Shown here piece by piece: positions 18,344-26,482 of a DNA stretch of 64,000 nt. Source of the DNA: Pedobacter westerhofensis (GTDB lineage: Bacteria > Bacteroidota > Bacteroidia > Sphingobacteriales > Sphingobacteriaceae); assembly GCF_900182595.1 (NCBI RefSeq), contig NZ_FXTN01000008.1:1-64000 (forward strand), read 5' to 3'. Position 1 is the first letter of the stretch; every line of letters begins with the position of its first letter. The notes below the pieces were generated by a model. It had not been told where the DNA came from and made no database searches. It was given only the letters and a program-made list of their open reading frames with translations. A program made the translations under genes and the position numbers.

Positions 18344-18708
18344 CTCATTCCGTTTTAAGATTACATGAAATTGGCGTAATCAGATGAATTTTAGCAAAAG
18401 ATACTCTGGTAAAATTAGAGCTGTCTTTTTTGCCTAGAAAAATTGCGGGAAAGATGTCTGTACCCGGACAATAAGCATTAGTGGAAAATGCTTCGGCTAC
18501 AGAGGGGTTAAAAGAAAAGGCACGTTTCATAAGTCATCCATTAAAGTGGGCAAGCCCAACATGTAATGAAAGCCTGCCTTAAGGGTTTATATTCATATTT
18601 GTTTCTCTCTAAAATTCCTTGTGAACGAAATTAATAAATTTCGTTATCCTTACCAAAGCACTTATTTGTAATCAAGTTAGGCAGGTAATTTTGGAAAATC
18701 GCTGTTCT

Positions 18709-18792
18709 GTGTCTCGATTTTTGTGTTCGAGTGTCTCGATTTTTCGGTCAGGTGTCGGGTATTTTCAGACATGTGTCTAAATCTCATTTTGA
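18709..18792. repeat. Four tandem 21-22 bp iteron-like repeats
   Basis: Units start at 18709, 18731, 18752 and 18773. Each begins GTGTC, and the first two share GTGTCTCGATTTTT. The 21-22 bp period is two helical turns, so proteins bound to each unit would lie on one face of the DNA. Likely a recombinase or transposase binding array at the edge of a mobile element. Confidence 0.6.
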
Positions 18793-18849
18793 AACCTCTT
18801 CGGACTGCGTACTCACAATTGGGGGTTAGGGATGGCAAGTAGATTGCGT

Positions 18850-19131
18850 GGTTTTCAAAAAAGTTCAAATTTGGCAATTTTTTAAATTAAATAGATTGCC
18901 TGCATTCAAATCTTACGATGCTTCCTATATTATAGATAATTGGATCTGGACTGAAATTGAAACCCATTTATAATTCTTATCTGCATAGGTTTGATTGTTT
19001 AAAAAGAAAAGCAATAGATGCGGGCAATACGTTACATCGAAAACTCGACACGCTGCACCAGATAGGCCCTGCCAAAGTTCCCAGGGTCATGGGTTACGAT
19101 CGCCCTTATAGCTTAGAACTTCTCGAAAAAT
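18850..19131 (+). pseudogene. Gene scrap in two overlapping frames
   Basis: One frame from a GTG near 18850 runs through RLPAFKSYDASYIIDNWIW and stops at about 18972. The next frame continues as KPIYNSYLHRFDCLKRKAI and AKVPRVMGYDRPYSLELLEK to a TAA near 19131, with no good start. Both read like real protein, which suggests a single gene broken by a frameshift near 18960. The family is not recognised. Confidence 0.35.
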
Positions 19132-19174
19132 AAAAGGGATTTGAAATGATCGCCTCCCTTTTATATTCATTGGG

Positions 19175-19771
19175 TTATTTACCTGATTTTGCTTTTTCCA
19201 GATTTTCCTTTGCTGCTTTTTGTTCGGCTTCTGCCCTTTCTGCTATGGCTTTGGCTGCAATAATTGCATTCTGCTTCTCAATTTCTTTCTCAGCAAGCTC
19301 GGTGAAGGTTTTAGGATCTTCTTCTAGCTTACTGACTACCGTTTTAGCTGTTATAGGGTAAAGTGCCCGGACAAACCAGAAATTACGTGCTTCGCTCTTT
19401 AATTCATTATTCTTATTGCTCAGGTGAAGAGCAGTTCCTACAGATGAAGCTACCAGAAAGAAGGAAACCACTATTGCAATAATCAGAGATCTTGACCAGG
19501 CGCCAAAATAATGACGATTTTTAACTTCAATAACTGTTGGCATTGAGGCTTGAACTTTCGTCATATCATCAATATTCTGCTGAATTTTAGAATGGTCATA
19601 CCGCCTATTTGATAAATCAATTTGCTCATAAATTCCAGTCAGCGAATTGTTATAATGATTTAAAAATGCAACCAAATATTCTGGAACGTCGCTTTCTAAG
19701 ACTTTTACTCTGGTAACAAATCCTTGAAATAATTCTTCTAACATATTTACTTTTTCCTCTAATTCTGTCAT
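19175..19771 (-). CDS. Mobilizable-element membrane protein with coiled coils
   Basis: A 198-residue protein with one membrane segment near residues 92-115 (SLIIAIVVSFFLVASSVGTA). It is flanked by an N-terminal helical region of about 90 residues and a C-terminal Ala/Glu/Lys-rich coiled coil (AIAERAEAEQKAAKENLEKA). It lies 33 bp after the relaxase gene on the same strand, so it is probably part of the mobilization operon. The role is unknown. Confidence 0.65.
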   Translation of the reverse strand: MTELEEKVNMLEELFQGFVTRVKVLESDVPEYLVAFLNHYNNSLTGIYEQIDLSNRRYDHSKIQQNIDDMTKVQASMPTVIEVKNRHYFGAWSRSLIIAIVVSFFLVASSVGTALHLSNKNNELKSEARNFWFVRALYPITAKTVVSKLEEDPKTFTELAEKEIEKQNAIIAAKAIAERAEAEQKAAKENLEKAKSGK

Positions 19772-19804
19772 GCGATGTTTTTTTGGGGTTATTACTTATT
19801 TTAT

Positions 19805-20779
19805 TTATCTGCTTACGCCTTGGGACTGCTCAGCCTCATGTTGCTTCCTCTTTCTGCGACGTTTTTCTGCATCACCTACAGGATCTGATTGTGCCGGAAC
19901 AAATCCACTGCGAAACAAAATATCCAGTAGACTTTCACCTTTATCATGGCTGAAGTGTTGATCTGATTGGATGTCCAATTTGATTGCTTCTCTTAACTGA
20001 TCAGCTAAAGAAGGTTTGTTCGCTACCAAGGCCTCATGGTATTGTTTTACCTGATAGTTTCTATTCAGTTGGCTATCCAAATTGGCAAAACTGAAAATAC
20101 GGTCTACTGAAGAGCCTTTCATTTTTAAGTTGCCTTTTTCAAACGAAAGACCTTGCACCTCTTTGGTTCCACTACGGTATTTATAAGCTATGGCTATCCC
20201 TTTAACATTCAATTTATTTTCAAAACCTTTCCAGCTGGTCGACTGCTTTAGGGCAGTTTTTATGCCGTCATACAGTTCATACTTAAGTTTCTCCTTTCCT
20301 TTTAGTGCCTGGCGATTAACTAGGTCTTTGCCCTCGCCTAAGTGGTAACCATACTTTAAAGTGATTTCTTTACAGACTTTGATATTACGCAGGTAATCAT
20401 TTTTGTCAGTAATGGTCTGACCGGAATTGTTGACACGATTGTACACAATGTGCACGTGTGGATGCTCACGATCTTGGTGCCGAACAACTAAATACTGTGT
20501 GTTAGCGATTCCCATCTTTTTCATGTATTCCTGCGCTCTTGCGATCATAACTTCATCGCTCAGTTTTGGCAAATCTTCTTTGCTCCAGCTCAATACCAAA
20601 TGCCCAACAGCCTTCCCTAGTCCCGGCCTCAATTTACGCTGCAAATTAAAATCTTGGGTAATTGACTTTGCATCTTTGGTTCTGATATCTTCAGCGGAAA
20701 TGATCTTTGCATTCGGCTTGTCCAGGAGATAACGGACGCAGCCGCCAAAGCTCTTTCCAGTAATTGGTTTACCGATCAT
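19805..20779 (-). CDS. Relaxase / mobilization nuclease
   Basis: A 324-residue relaxase that would nick one strand at oriT and lead it into a recipient through a conjugation machine supplied by another element. The N-terminal catalytic domain shows a tyrosine in RYLLDK near residue 16 and the metal-binding three-His motif in HQDREHPHVHIVYNRV near residues 100-115. A charged C-terminal tail follows. Its start overlaps the end of the MobC-like gene by 11 bp, as in other Bacteroidota mobilizable elements. Confidence 0.92.
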   Translation of the reverse strand: MIGKPITGKSFGGCVRYLLDKPNAKIISAEDIRTKDAKSITQDFNLQRKLRPGLGKAVGHLVLSWSKEDLPKLSDEVMIARAQEYMKKMGIANTQYLVVRHQDREHPHVHIVYNRVNNSGQTITDKNDYLRNIKVCKEITLKYGYHLGEGKDLVNRQALKGKEKLKYELYDGIKTALKQSTSWKGFENKLNVKGIAIAYKYRSGTKEVQGLSFEKGNLKMKGSSVDRIFSFANLDSQLNRNYQVKQYHEALVANKPSLADQLREAIKLDIQSDQHFSHDKGESLLDILFRSGFVPAQSDPVGDAEKRRRKRKQHEAEQSQGVSR

Positions 20780-21146
20780 GATTACTAATTTTAGTAAATA
20801 GACTTTCTATTTGAGTGAGCAATGCTCTGCACTTTAAACCGAGAGTGAACAGCCCTGACACATGCGCCAAATGTGTCAACTGATTCAGGTTGTTTGCCAG
20901 ACCCGACAGTGATCTAAACCAACCCATTTCCTCGGTTGAAAAGCGGGGAACTACCTTTGCACCCTTCGCAGCTTTGCGACACCATTCGCTTGGTTTCATT
21001 CCGGCAGCTTTGGATTTATTTTCTATAAACAGGCGTTCGGTCGGAGTCATCCGTACCATCAGCATATCACTTTTTTTGACCGCTTTCTTGGGTCTGCCTG
21101 GCAGACGCTTTTTGCTTTCTTTGGTATTTGATTGTGTTACTATCAT
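20769..21146 (-). CDS. MobC-like relaxosome protein
   Basis: A 125-residue basic protein. An AT-hook-like start (RLPGRPKKAVKK) precedes a ribbon-helix-helix segment (MLMVRMTPTERLFIENKSKA) and the MobC-type helical region (LSGLANNLNQLTHLAHVSG). It would bind oriT and help the relaxase open the strands. It is translationally coupled to the relaxase gene and lies directly downstream of the putative oriT. Confidence 0.87.
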   Translation of the reverse strand: MIVTQSNTKESKKRLPGRPKKAVKKSDMLMVRMTPTERLFIENKSKAAGMKPSEWCRKAAKGAKVVPRFSTEEMGWFRSLSGLANNLNQLTHLAHVSGLFTLGLKCRALLTQIESLFTKISNHDR

Positions 21147-21457
21147 TAATACTCTTCATTAAACTGTTTGAAATGTCGACCACCGGGAGCGAGTCCCAAC
21201 GCCCTTTTCGGGTGGAAGGGGAGTATTTGTATAGCAAATACATTAACTCGCTCCTTACCAACCGTCAATAGTGAGGGTACGAACTGATTAGCGGTTCACC
21301 TTAATTTTCGTCAAAAGTATATAGGATTATTGCGGCATGTAACTGCAACCGGGGCGATTGATTCGGCAGCAGTAAACGCTATCAGGATTTTGTTAATTGA
21401 TACCGCAGATATATTGTATCAGGCCGATTGTATCGGACAATGTCTCGCCCGGAAAAA
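21147..21457. other. Intergenic region between primase and MobC genes
   Basis: This 311 bp stretch contains the putative oriT at 21181-21254. A short palindrome, CCGAT-TGT-ATCGG, lies at 21424-21436. No gene is seen. Confidence 0.5.
21181..21254. other. Putative origin of transfer (oriT)
   Basis: GGAGCGAGT (21186-21194) and ACTCGCTCC (21246-21254) form a 9 bp inverted repeat. Between them lies the stem GTATTTG-TATAG-CAAATAC (21223-21241), and a small hairpin in CCCTTTTCGGG near 21202-21212. Inverted repeats just upstream of mobC are typical of oriT regions. The nick site cannot be set from sequence alone. Confidence 0.5.
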
Positions 21458-22339
21458 CTACCGGGGCCTGCCTCGACTGAGTTGGTCAACCCAATAGTCA
21501 TTAACGTCCTCGTACTTGGGATAAAGTACGGATGCGTCAAGAGCATTTTTAAAGGTACTCATAACCAAATCCGTTGCTTTTCTCCCGGCATTGTTTTGGT
21601 CATAATAGGTGAAGATATTTTTATATTCGCCCATACTTTCCAGTGCCCTAGAGAGCATGTTCACCGAATTTAAAATCAGGTAATTAAAATCGGTATGGTC
21701 TTTAGGATGCATGGTCAACAGGGACAGAAAGTCCATATAACCCTCAGTCGATTTTAAGTTTTTTGATCCGTTGTCTATCAGCGTAAAATCTTTTGGGGAC
21801 GAACAAACCTTAATCCCTGAATTACGGAGTTCATAACCGCCTGACCGATTGGCAAAAGAAATGGCCATATACTTTTTTTGATATATAGTAAAGTCAGCCT
21901 GCTTGCAATACTGTTTGGCTAAGGCCAGATTAATTCCTCTACTCTTCAGGTAGGCCAGCAATCCATCATCCACCAGATCAAAGGTGCCAATAATTTTAAC
22001 TTTGCTATCCGCTTGTTCCTTTTCAATGGCAGATCTATCGACTGGAGTCGATACCGGATTATAACTTGATCCGGCAAGCATTTGCAGTAAGTCGGACACA
22101 CTGCATTGGTGTAACCGAGTACCTAGATCAATTAAGTTTCCTCCACATCCTTCACCGAAATCATACCATATATTCCGCAGGCTATTTACTTTAAAAGAGG
22201 CATGTTTCTCATTCCTAAAAGGTGATAGGTACCAGTGGTTTCTTCCTCTGGTATATTGGCATTTGAATCCCAGGTTATCTAGGTATTCTATTATTGGTAT
22301 AAGCCTAGCTTGTTCACATGTTAAATTGCTCATATTCAT
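21458..22339 (-). CDS. CHC2/TOPRIM-type DNA primase
   Basis: A 293-residue primase-like protein. The N-terminal part has the zinc-finger-like fold (YLSPFRNEKHASFKVN, then WYDFGEGCGGNLIDL), in which the usual Cys residues are partly replaced. The C-terminal half is a TOPRIM-like domain (LKSTEGYMDFLSLL, ending with FTYYDQNNAGRKA). Such primases are carried by Bacteroidota mobilizable elements and phages and would prime the transferred strand. It is followed by oriT and mobC. Confidence 0.8.
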   Translation of the reverse strand: MNMSNLTCEQARLIPIIEYLDNLGFKCQYTRGRNHWYLSPFRNEKHASFKVNSLRNIWYDFGEGCGGNLIDLGTRLHQCSVSDLLQMLAGSSYNPVSTPVDRSAIEKEQADSKVKIIGTFDLVDDGLLAYLKSRGINLALAKQYCKQADFTIYQKKYMAISFANRSGGYELRNSGIKVCSSPKDFTLIDNGSKNLKSTEGYMDFLSLLTMHPKDHTDFNYLILNSVNMLSRALESMGEYKNIFTYYDQNNAGRKATDLVMSTFKNALDASVLYPKYEDVNDYWVDQLSRGRPR

Positions 22340-22567
22340 TTTTTATAGGGTTCGTACTCTATTTTCTTGATGATTTGATGAACAGCACCACTAATATACT
22401 GTATTAGAACTTATTGCAGGTTCATCAAATGTTCATCAAACGCATCATCATTTTTAATTTTATCATTTTCTCTTCATCAGCAACTTTTTTTGATGAAGAG
22501 TTGATGAGGTATTGATGATGGTTATTTTATTCATATTCAGCCAATTATATTACTTATCATCAAGTCA
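22340..22567. repeat. TGATGA/TCATCA repeat cluster, possible replication origin
   Basis: About ten copies of TGATGA or its complement TCATCA occur in 228 bp, several extended to TTGATGAA / TTCATCAA (for example near 22376, 22421, 22432, 22472, 22490). They lie in AT-rich sequence between the helicase and primase genes. Iteron-like clusters beside replication genes are often origins; this is an inference. Confidence 0.45.
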
Positions 22568-23779
22568 TCAACTATCATTTAGTTTTAAAATGGTTTCCAT
22601 ATCCAGCGTATAAAATCTACCTTTACTGGCCTGCTCATATATATTTCCTTCCGTAGAAAATTTGTACTGCATATAGGCATTGGAATTAGAAGCAGGTTTT
22701 AGATTCCATACGTTTTGCAGTATTCTTCTAATCGAGGGCGTATCAGGGCTTCGGATACCTCTGCGGTTAAGCCATCCCTGGGCATCGCCGATACAAAAGC
22801 TGATCTCTTTCAATTCCTGATCGTCGACTATTGACAATAGCACCCCCGCAAGCTCCACCTCCAGTTTCACCCTGTTCTGCCGAATTACTTTTTTCAGCGC
22901 TGGTGTAAAAATCTGCTCCGGGCTAAACCACATCCTGGTCTGGTTGTTGGTGGTCATCTTCCGTTTCGTCAGGTAGTGTACCAGCATGGGAATTTCTTCT
23001 CTCAGCTTTGCCAACAGATGTGGGTTATCAGACATAAGCACCGGAATTTTTCTTATCCAGTACCTTGTTTCACCTGGGTCAATGATCAGGAAGTTATCTT
23101 CGTTATTACTACAAAGGATGAATTTTCCGAAAAATTCAGTTTCCTGCCGATCCATCCCCTTAGCCTCGGTTTTGTAAAAAGTGGCCGTACTCAGGTTCTT
23201 GAGGCGCTCTGAGTCCTCTCGCCGTTCAAGGAAAGTTTCATCAACACCAATCAATAACTTTTGCGTCCATTCCGCATTGAAATTGGAACGAAAATCTTCA
23301 TTGGTGTTAATCGTCATATTGTCTCCAAAAATGGCTTTAAGCCAATTTAAAAATGTCGTTTTCCCTGTATTACGATCGGTGCTGACCAGACATAGGATTG
23401 GAAGTCTTTGCATAGGCCGTTCCAAAAGGAGCTTTAAATAGTCGAGGCCAAACTCCAGCTGCTCGCCGAATATATGCCGGAGATAGTTAAGACTGTTAAC
23501 AGGATCACCTTCTTTAGCCTTGTGCTTAAAAGGATAATAACGGTTATAGAAATTCTCAACGATCCGCTGATAGTTTAAATGGCTGGGAACAAAGCAGAAG
23601 CCATCATACTTTTCTATTTCGGACAGATAGCTTTTTCCATGATCCTGTTTGATGCACTCTGCTGACCAAGGGATGAGCATAACCATTGCATCTCCTGAAG
23701 CCAAGGGCTTTCTAACAGTTTTGTAATAACTGGTGCCTATGCGGATGTAAGGGCGTGTATGTTCCATTGTATCCCTCAC
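22568..23779 (-). CDS. Primase-helicase family protein
   Basis: A 403-residue protein with a P-loop ATPase core near residue 140 (STDRNTGKTTFLNWL). The downstream Asp/Glu (LLIGVDETFLE) and sensor Asn (FILCSNNEDNF) suit a superfamily 3-like helicase of the DUF5906 type. The C-terminal 100 residues may bind DNA. It is likely the replication or transfer helicase of the mobilizable element. It overlaps the upstream HTH gene by 4 bp (ATGA). Confidence 0.83.
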   Translation of the reverse strand: MRDTMEHTRPYIRIGTSYYKTVRKPLASGDAMVMLIPWSAECIKQDHGKSYLSEIEKYDGFCFVPSHLNYQRIVENFYNRYYPFKHKAKEGDPVNSLNYLRHIFGEQLEFGLDYLKLLLERPMQRLPILCLVSTDRNTGKTTFLNWLKAIFGDNMTINTNEDFRSNFNAEWTQKLLIGVDETFLERREDSERLKNLSTATFYKTEAKGMDRQETEFFGKFILCSNNEDNFLIIDPGETRYWIRKIPVLMSDNPHLLAKLREEIPMLVHYLTKRKMTTNNQTRMWFSPEQIFTPALKKVIRQNRVKLEVELAGVLLSIVDDQELKEISFCIGDAQGWLNRRGIRSPDTPSIRRILQNVWNLKPASNSNAYMQYKFSTEGNIYEQASKGRFYTLDMETILKLNDS

Positions 23780-24129
23780 TTCCTCCGCAATTTACGTTTC
23801 AGAACAAAATCTTCTGCTTTCGCTGCCACCTCAGCATCAGTTAACTTTCTGTGAGATAAAAGCCATTCCAAAATGGCATTTTTTGAGAACCTAACACCAC
23901 CATTCGGTAATCCGATATAAGGAATTTTACCTTCTGATTTTAGTTGATACAGCGTCTGCCGAGCGTAACCCGTCACCTTTTCGGCTATTTCATAACCGCC
24001 AATCTCATCATCGCCAGGGAGTGCTACAGCAGGGGGATTATCCTCTACAGCTGGATTTGTTTGTTTAAGAATGATTAATAGATCAGAGACTTTTAAATCT
24101 ATTAACCTTGTGTTTTCATTGATATTCAT
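23776..24129 (-). CDS. Excisionase-like HTH protein
   Basis: A 117-residue protein with a winged HTH of the MerR/excisionase type in its C-terminal half (YEIAEKVTGYARQTLYQLKS, EGKIPYIGLPNGGVRFSK). Small proteins of this kind next to an integrase promote excision or control the element's genes. Its stop overlaps the start of the helicase gene. Confidence 0.8.
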   Translation of the reverse strand: MNINENTRLIDLKVSDLLIILKQTNPAVEDNPPAVALPGDDEIGGYEIAEKVTGYARQTLYQLKSEGKIPYIGLPNGGVRFSKNAILEWLLSHRKLTDAEVAAKAEDFVLKRKLRRK

Positions 24130-24262
24130 TTTACCTCCGATTTGGTTAACGAAAGCAAAAAAATAGAAGAAAATAAACCTATACGAACGATTGTTCGATA
24201 TCGAATGATCTAATAAAAGGTTCCATGTTAATTTAGTTACAATAGTGATTTACTAGGTATTT

Positions 24263-25198
24263 TTATTTAACCCTATAGACCTTTACGTAGTCATCACTGA
24301 CGGCCTTCATACGGCTATCTTCAAGGAAGATCAAAGATTTTGAGTTATCCAGTGCAAAAACTTCCCTCAATAAATGTCTTTTCTTGTTATGGAGAATATC
24401 GCTAGAAAGCACTTTCCTCTCCTCAATGCAATACTTCAAGAAGCCCGAAAAAGATTTGTTAAATGATCCTGCGTATGCGACCTCGTTAATTAGGATTTTA
24501 CCATCATCCTTAATAGTGAACAACTGACCATTTGTACTAGCAGTGTTTAAGTCATTAATAAATGTTCTAAAATTTATCTCTTTTTCCTCTCGCGTTTTTC
24601 CTACGCACCAATAACTAAAGAAATTACGAAGTATGGAATCGGAAGTTTCCTCCCCTTCTGTGCCATCAAACAACTTCCTACGCCAATCTTTACTCCAAAA
24701 CAAGAACAAAACAGCATCAATATTTTTCTTGACACTCCCGGGAAATACATTATTAACTACTAAGTAGCCTACAATACTAGTAACAACGAAGCCAACCAGA
24801 CTGATTGCAGCCATATTCGGACCTGGAAATAAAACCCCTAGAAATAAAAAAAATATCCCCATCGTTAAAAAGCCAAGGGCAAAGAAGATCATTAATACAT
24901 AATGAAACACGCTGACATGAATATAAAATCTACGAAGCTTACTTGCATCTATGTGATCCAAACCTTTAAAAGTCTCCCTTATTTGCATCAAGCGATCATC
25001 TGGAGTAAGTTTGTGGAAGCGTCCCCCTAACTCATTCAACCAATTCTGCAAGTTTATCGAGAGAAATAATTGTACTGGCACAATCCAAATCGCCAAACAA
25101 CTAAATGCGATTATTAAAGCTATTCGTACTGTTGGAAAAAGCAAATAAATCAGTGAAAAGATAATTACCAAGCCAATTTCAAAAAATATCTTTTTCAT
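24263..25198 (-). CDS. Four-helix membrane protein of unknown function
   Basis: A 311-residue protein. Two membrane segments lie near residues 5-45 (IGLVIIFSLIYLLFPTVRIA, LIIAFSCLAIWIVPVQLFL) and two near 92-150 (LMIFFALGFLTMGIFFLFLG, ISLVGFVVTSIVGYLVV). A cytoplasmic C-terminal half of about 150 residues follows. No family is recognised. It lies 2 bp after the integrase gene on the same strand, the usual place for cargo in an integrated element. It may give the host some benefit; this is a guess. Confidence 0.65.
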   Translation of the reverse strand: MKKIFFEIGLVIIFSLIYLLFPTVRIALIIAFSCLAIWIVPVQLFLSINLQNWLNELGGRFHKLTPDDRLMQIRETFKGLDHIDASKLRRFYIHVSVFHYVLMIFFALGFLTMGIFFLFLGVLFPGPNMAAISLVGFVVTSIVGYLVVNNVFPGSVKKNIDAVLFLFWSKDWRRKLFDGTEGEETSDSILRNFFSYWCVGKTREEKEINFRTFINDLNTASTNGQLFTIKDDGKILINEVAYAGSFNKSFSGFLKYCIEERKVLSSDILHNKKRHLLREVFALDNSKSLIFLEDSRMKAVSDDYVKVYRVK

Positions 25199-25200
25199 AA

Positions 25201-26274
25201 TCAGAGTTTTGGGAATTTAGCCATCTCCATCACTTTTTTCTGGTCTACAATTTTCGCATATATCTGGGTCATCTCAATTTTACTGTGCCCAAGCAGCTCC
25301 TTCATTGTGTATATATCGATGCCATAAGTTAAACCAATTGTGGCAAATGTGTGTCTGGCAGCATGAAAATGAAGATTTTTTTGTATCCCTGCCCCTAAAC
25401 CAAAAAACTTTAAATAAGTATTGATTACTTGGCCGGACGGCAAATTCCAAAATACCTTTAAGTTCTTTGGATGCTTGGGAAGGCTGGCAATAATAACTTT
25501 AGCATCATCAACTAATGGCACCCGAACAATTTTCTTTGATGTCTTAGCAGGACGAAAAACAATTTCATCGCCAACGATTTCATCATAGGTAAATTTCTTC
25601 ACATCGGACAGTCTTAACCCCGTAAAGCATGAAAACAAAAAGGCTTCCTTTATCTGAGGATTACCTCTATTGGGAGTATACTCAGCAAGAGCCCTAACCT
25701 CTTCAATTGTCAGGGTGGTTTTTTCAACTTCTGCTTCACTCACAACTTTAAATGTGGAAAATGGTGAAGTCTTTAAAATACCCTTAGTGACCAACTTATT
25801 GAAAAATTGGCGGAAAGTACACATGTAAGAGTTTGCTGTATTTTGCGAAACAGTGTTAAGTAGATGGGTTTGAAAAATATCCAATAATTCATTATCGACA
25901 TCCTGAAAGTATACTGTTCTTTTCCCGTAGTATTTTTCAAGTTGAATCGTGACACATTCCAACCTGTAATTATATTTGCTCTTTAGGCATTGCCGAAAAT
26001 AGTTGATCAAATTATAATCGGTTTTGCCTGGCTTCTTATAACCGTTCTCAGAAAAGTTTGTGTCAGTCTCCCTGGAATTCCTGATGGCATTTATCACCTT
26101 CATGTTATCTTTGTCGGTTTCGGCGACCCTTGTTTTGGGATCAGAATAGTCCTTGGATACATATATTTTGAGAAATTCATAATTGCGTGGCCCCTCACCA
26201 CTATTATTCGAATAAATATCCAAATACGCACTAAACTTTCCACTAGCCAATTTTTTATACCTTACCTTTACCAT
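25201..26274 (-). CDS. Tyrosine recombinase / site-specific integrase
   Basis: A 357-residue integrase. An N-terminal arm-binding domain (MVKVRYKKLASGKFSAYLDI) precedes a SAM-like core-binding domain (about 100-195). The catalytic domain shows Arg in TGLRLSDVKKF, HxxR in HFHAARHTFATIG, His in LLGHSKIEMTQ and the nucleophile Tyr in IYAK. The ATG at 26274 is preferred to an upstream in-frame codon at 26355 because it starts the conserved arm-binding segment and leaves the inverted repeats at 26305-26353 free. It would integrate and excise the element. Confidence 0.93.
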   Translation of the reverse strand: MVKVRYKKLASGKFSAYLDIYSNNSGEGPRNYEFLKIYVSKDYSDPKTRVAETDKDNMKVINAIRNSRETDTNFSENGYKKPGKTDYNLINYFRQCLKSKYNYRLECVTIQLEKYYGKRTVYFQDVDNELLDIFQTHLLNTVSQNTANSYMCTFRQFFNKLVTKGILKTSPFSTFKVVSEAEVEKTTLTIEEVRALAEYTPNRGNPQIKEAFLFSCFTGLRLSDVKKFTYDEIVGDEIVFRPAKTSKKIVRVPLVDDAKVIIASLPKHPKNLKVFWNLPSGQVINTYLKFFGLGAGIQKNLHFHAARHTFATIGLTYGIDIYTMKELLGHSKIEMTQIYAKIVDQKKVMEMAKFPKL

Positions 26275-26304
26275 GACAATACGATTTTCAAGGTTTAACA
26301 ATAT

Positions 26305-26353
26305 TTTGTTACTCGTGTTACTCAAAAAAGTGAACGAGTAACAAATGAGTAAC
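26305..26353. repeat. Paired inverted repeats next to the integrase
   Basis: TTTGTTACTCG (26305-26315) and CGAGTAACAAA (26335-26345) are perfect complements. The core heptamer GTTACTC occurs twice to the left (26308, 26317) and its complement GAGTAAC twice to the right (26336, 26347). This suits binding by the integrase or excisionase, as part of an attachment region or as an operator of the int gene. Confidence 0.6.
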
Positions 26354-26470
26354 AAAAATAACGAAAACTACCATAAAATACAATAGATGAAAATAACAGT
26401 AAAACACTTTAATAGTTGAAAATGAAGCGAATAACAACGATAATCTATATTGCTCCATTACCATTTAAGC

Positions 26471-26478
26471 TAGCTTTG
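26471..26478 (+). promoter_or_regulatory. Promoter -7 element of hemW
   Basis: TAGCTTTG matches the Bacteroidota consensus TAnnTTTG and ends 4 bp before the hemW ATG. Transcription would begin at or close to the start codon, giving a leaderless or nearly leaderless mRNA. Confidence 0.5.
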
Positions 26479-26482
26479 TAAT

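Larger units (their letters stand above)
18344..19174. other. 830 bp without a confirmed gene; left edge of the mobilizable element
   Basis: The region holds the tandem repeats at 18709-18792 and a gene scrap at about 18850-19131. A 61-codon minus-strand frame at 18345-18530 has no support. The left end of the mobilizable element probably lies here, but no duplicated attachment sequence could be matched to the integrase end. Confidence 0.45.

Noticed and set aside
18345..18530. 61-codon minus-strand frame just before the AraC gene
   Set aside because: No family, no start signal; likely chance.
18709..18792. CRISPR array
   Set aside because: Four short tandem units without spacers are not a CRISPR array, and no cas gene is present.
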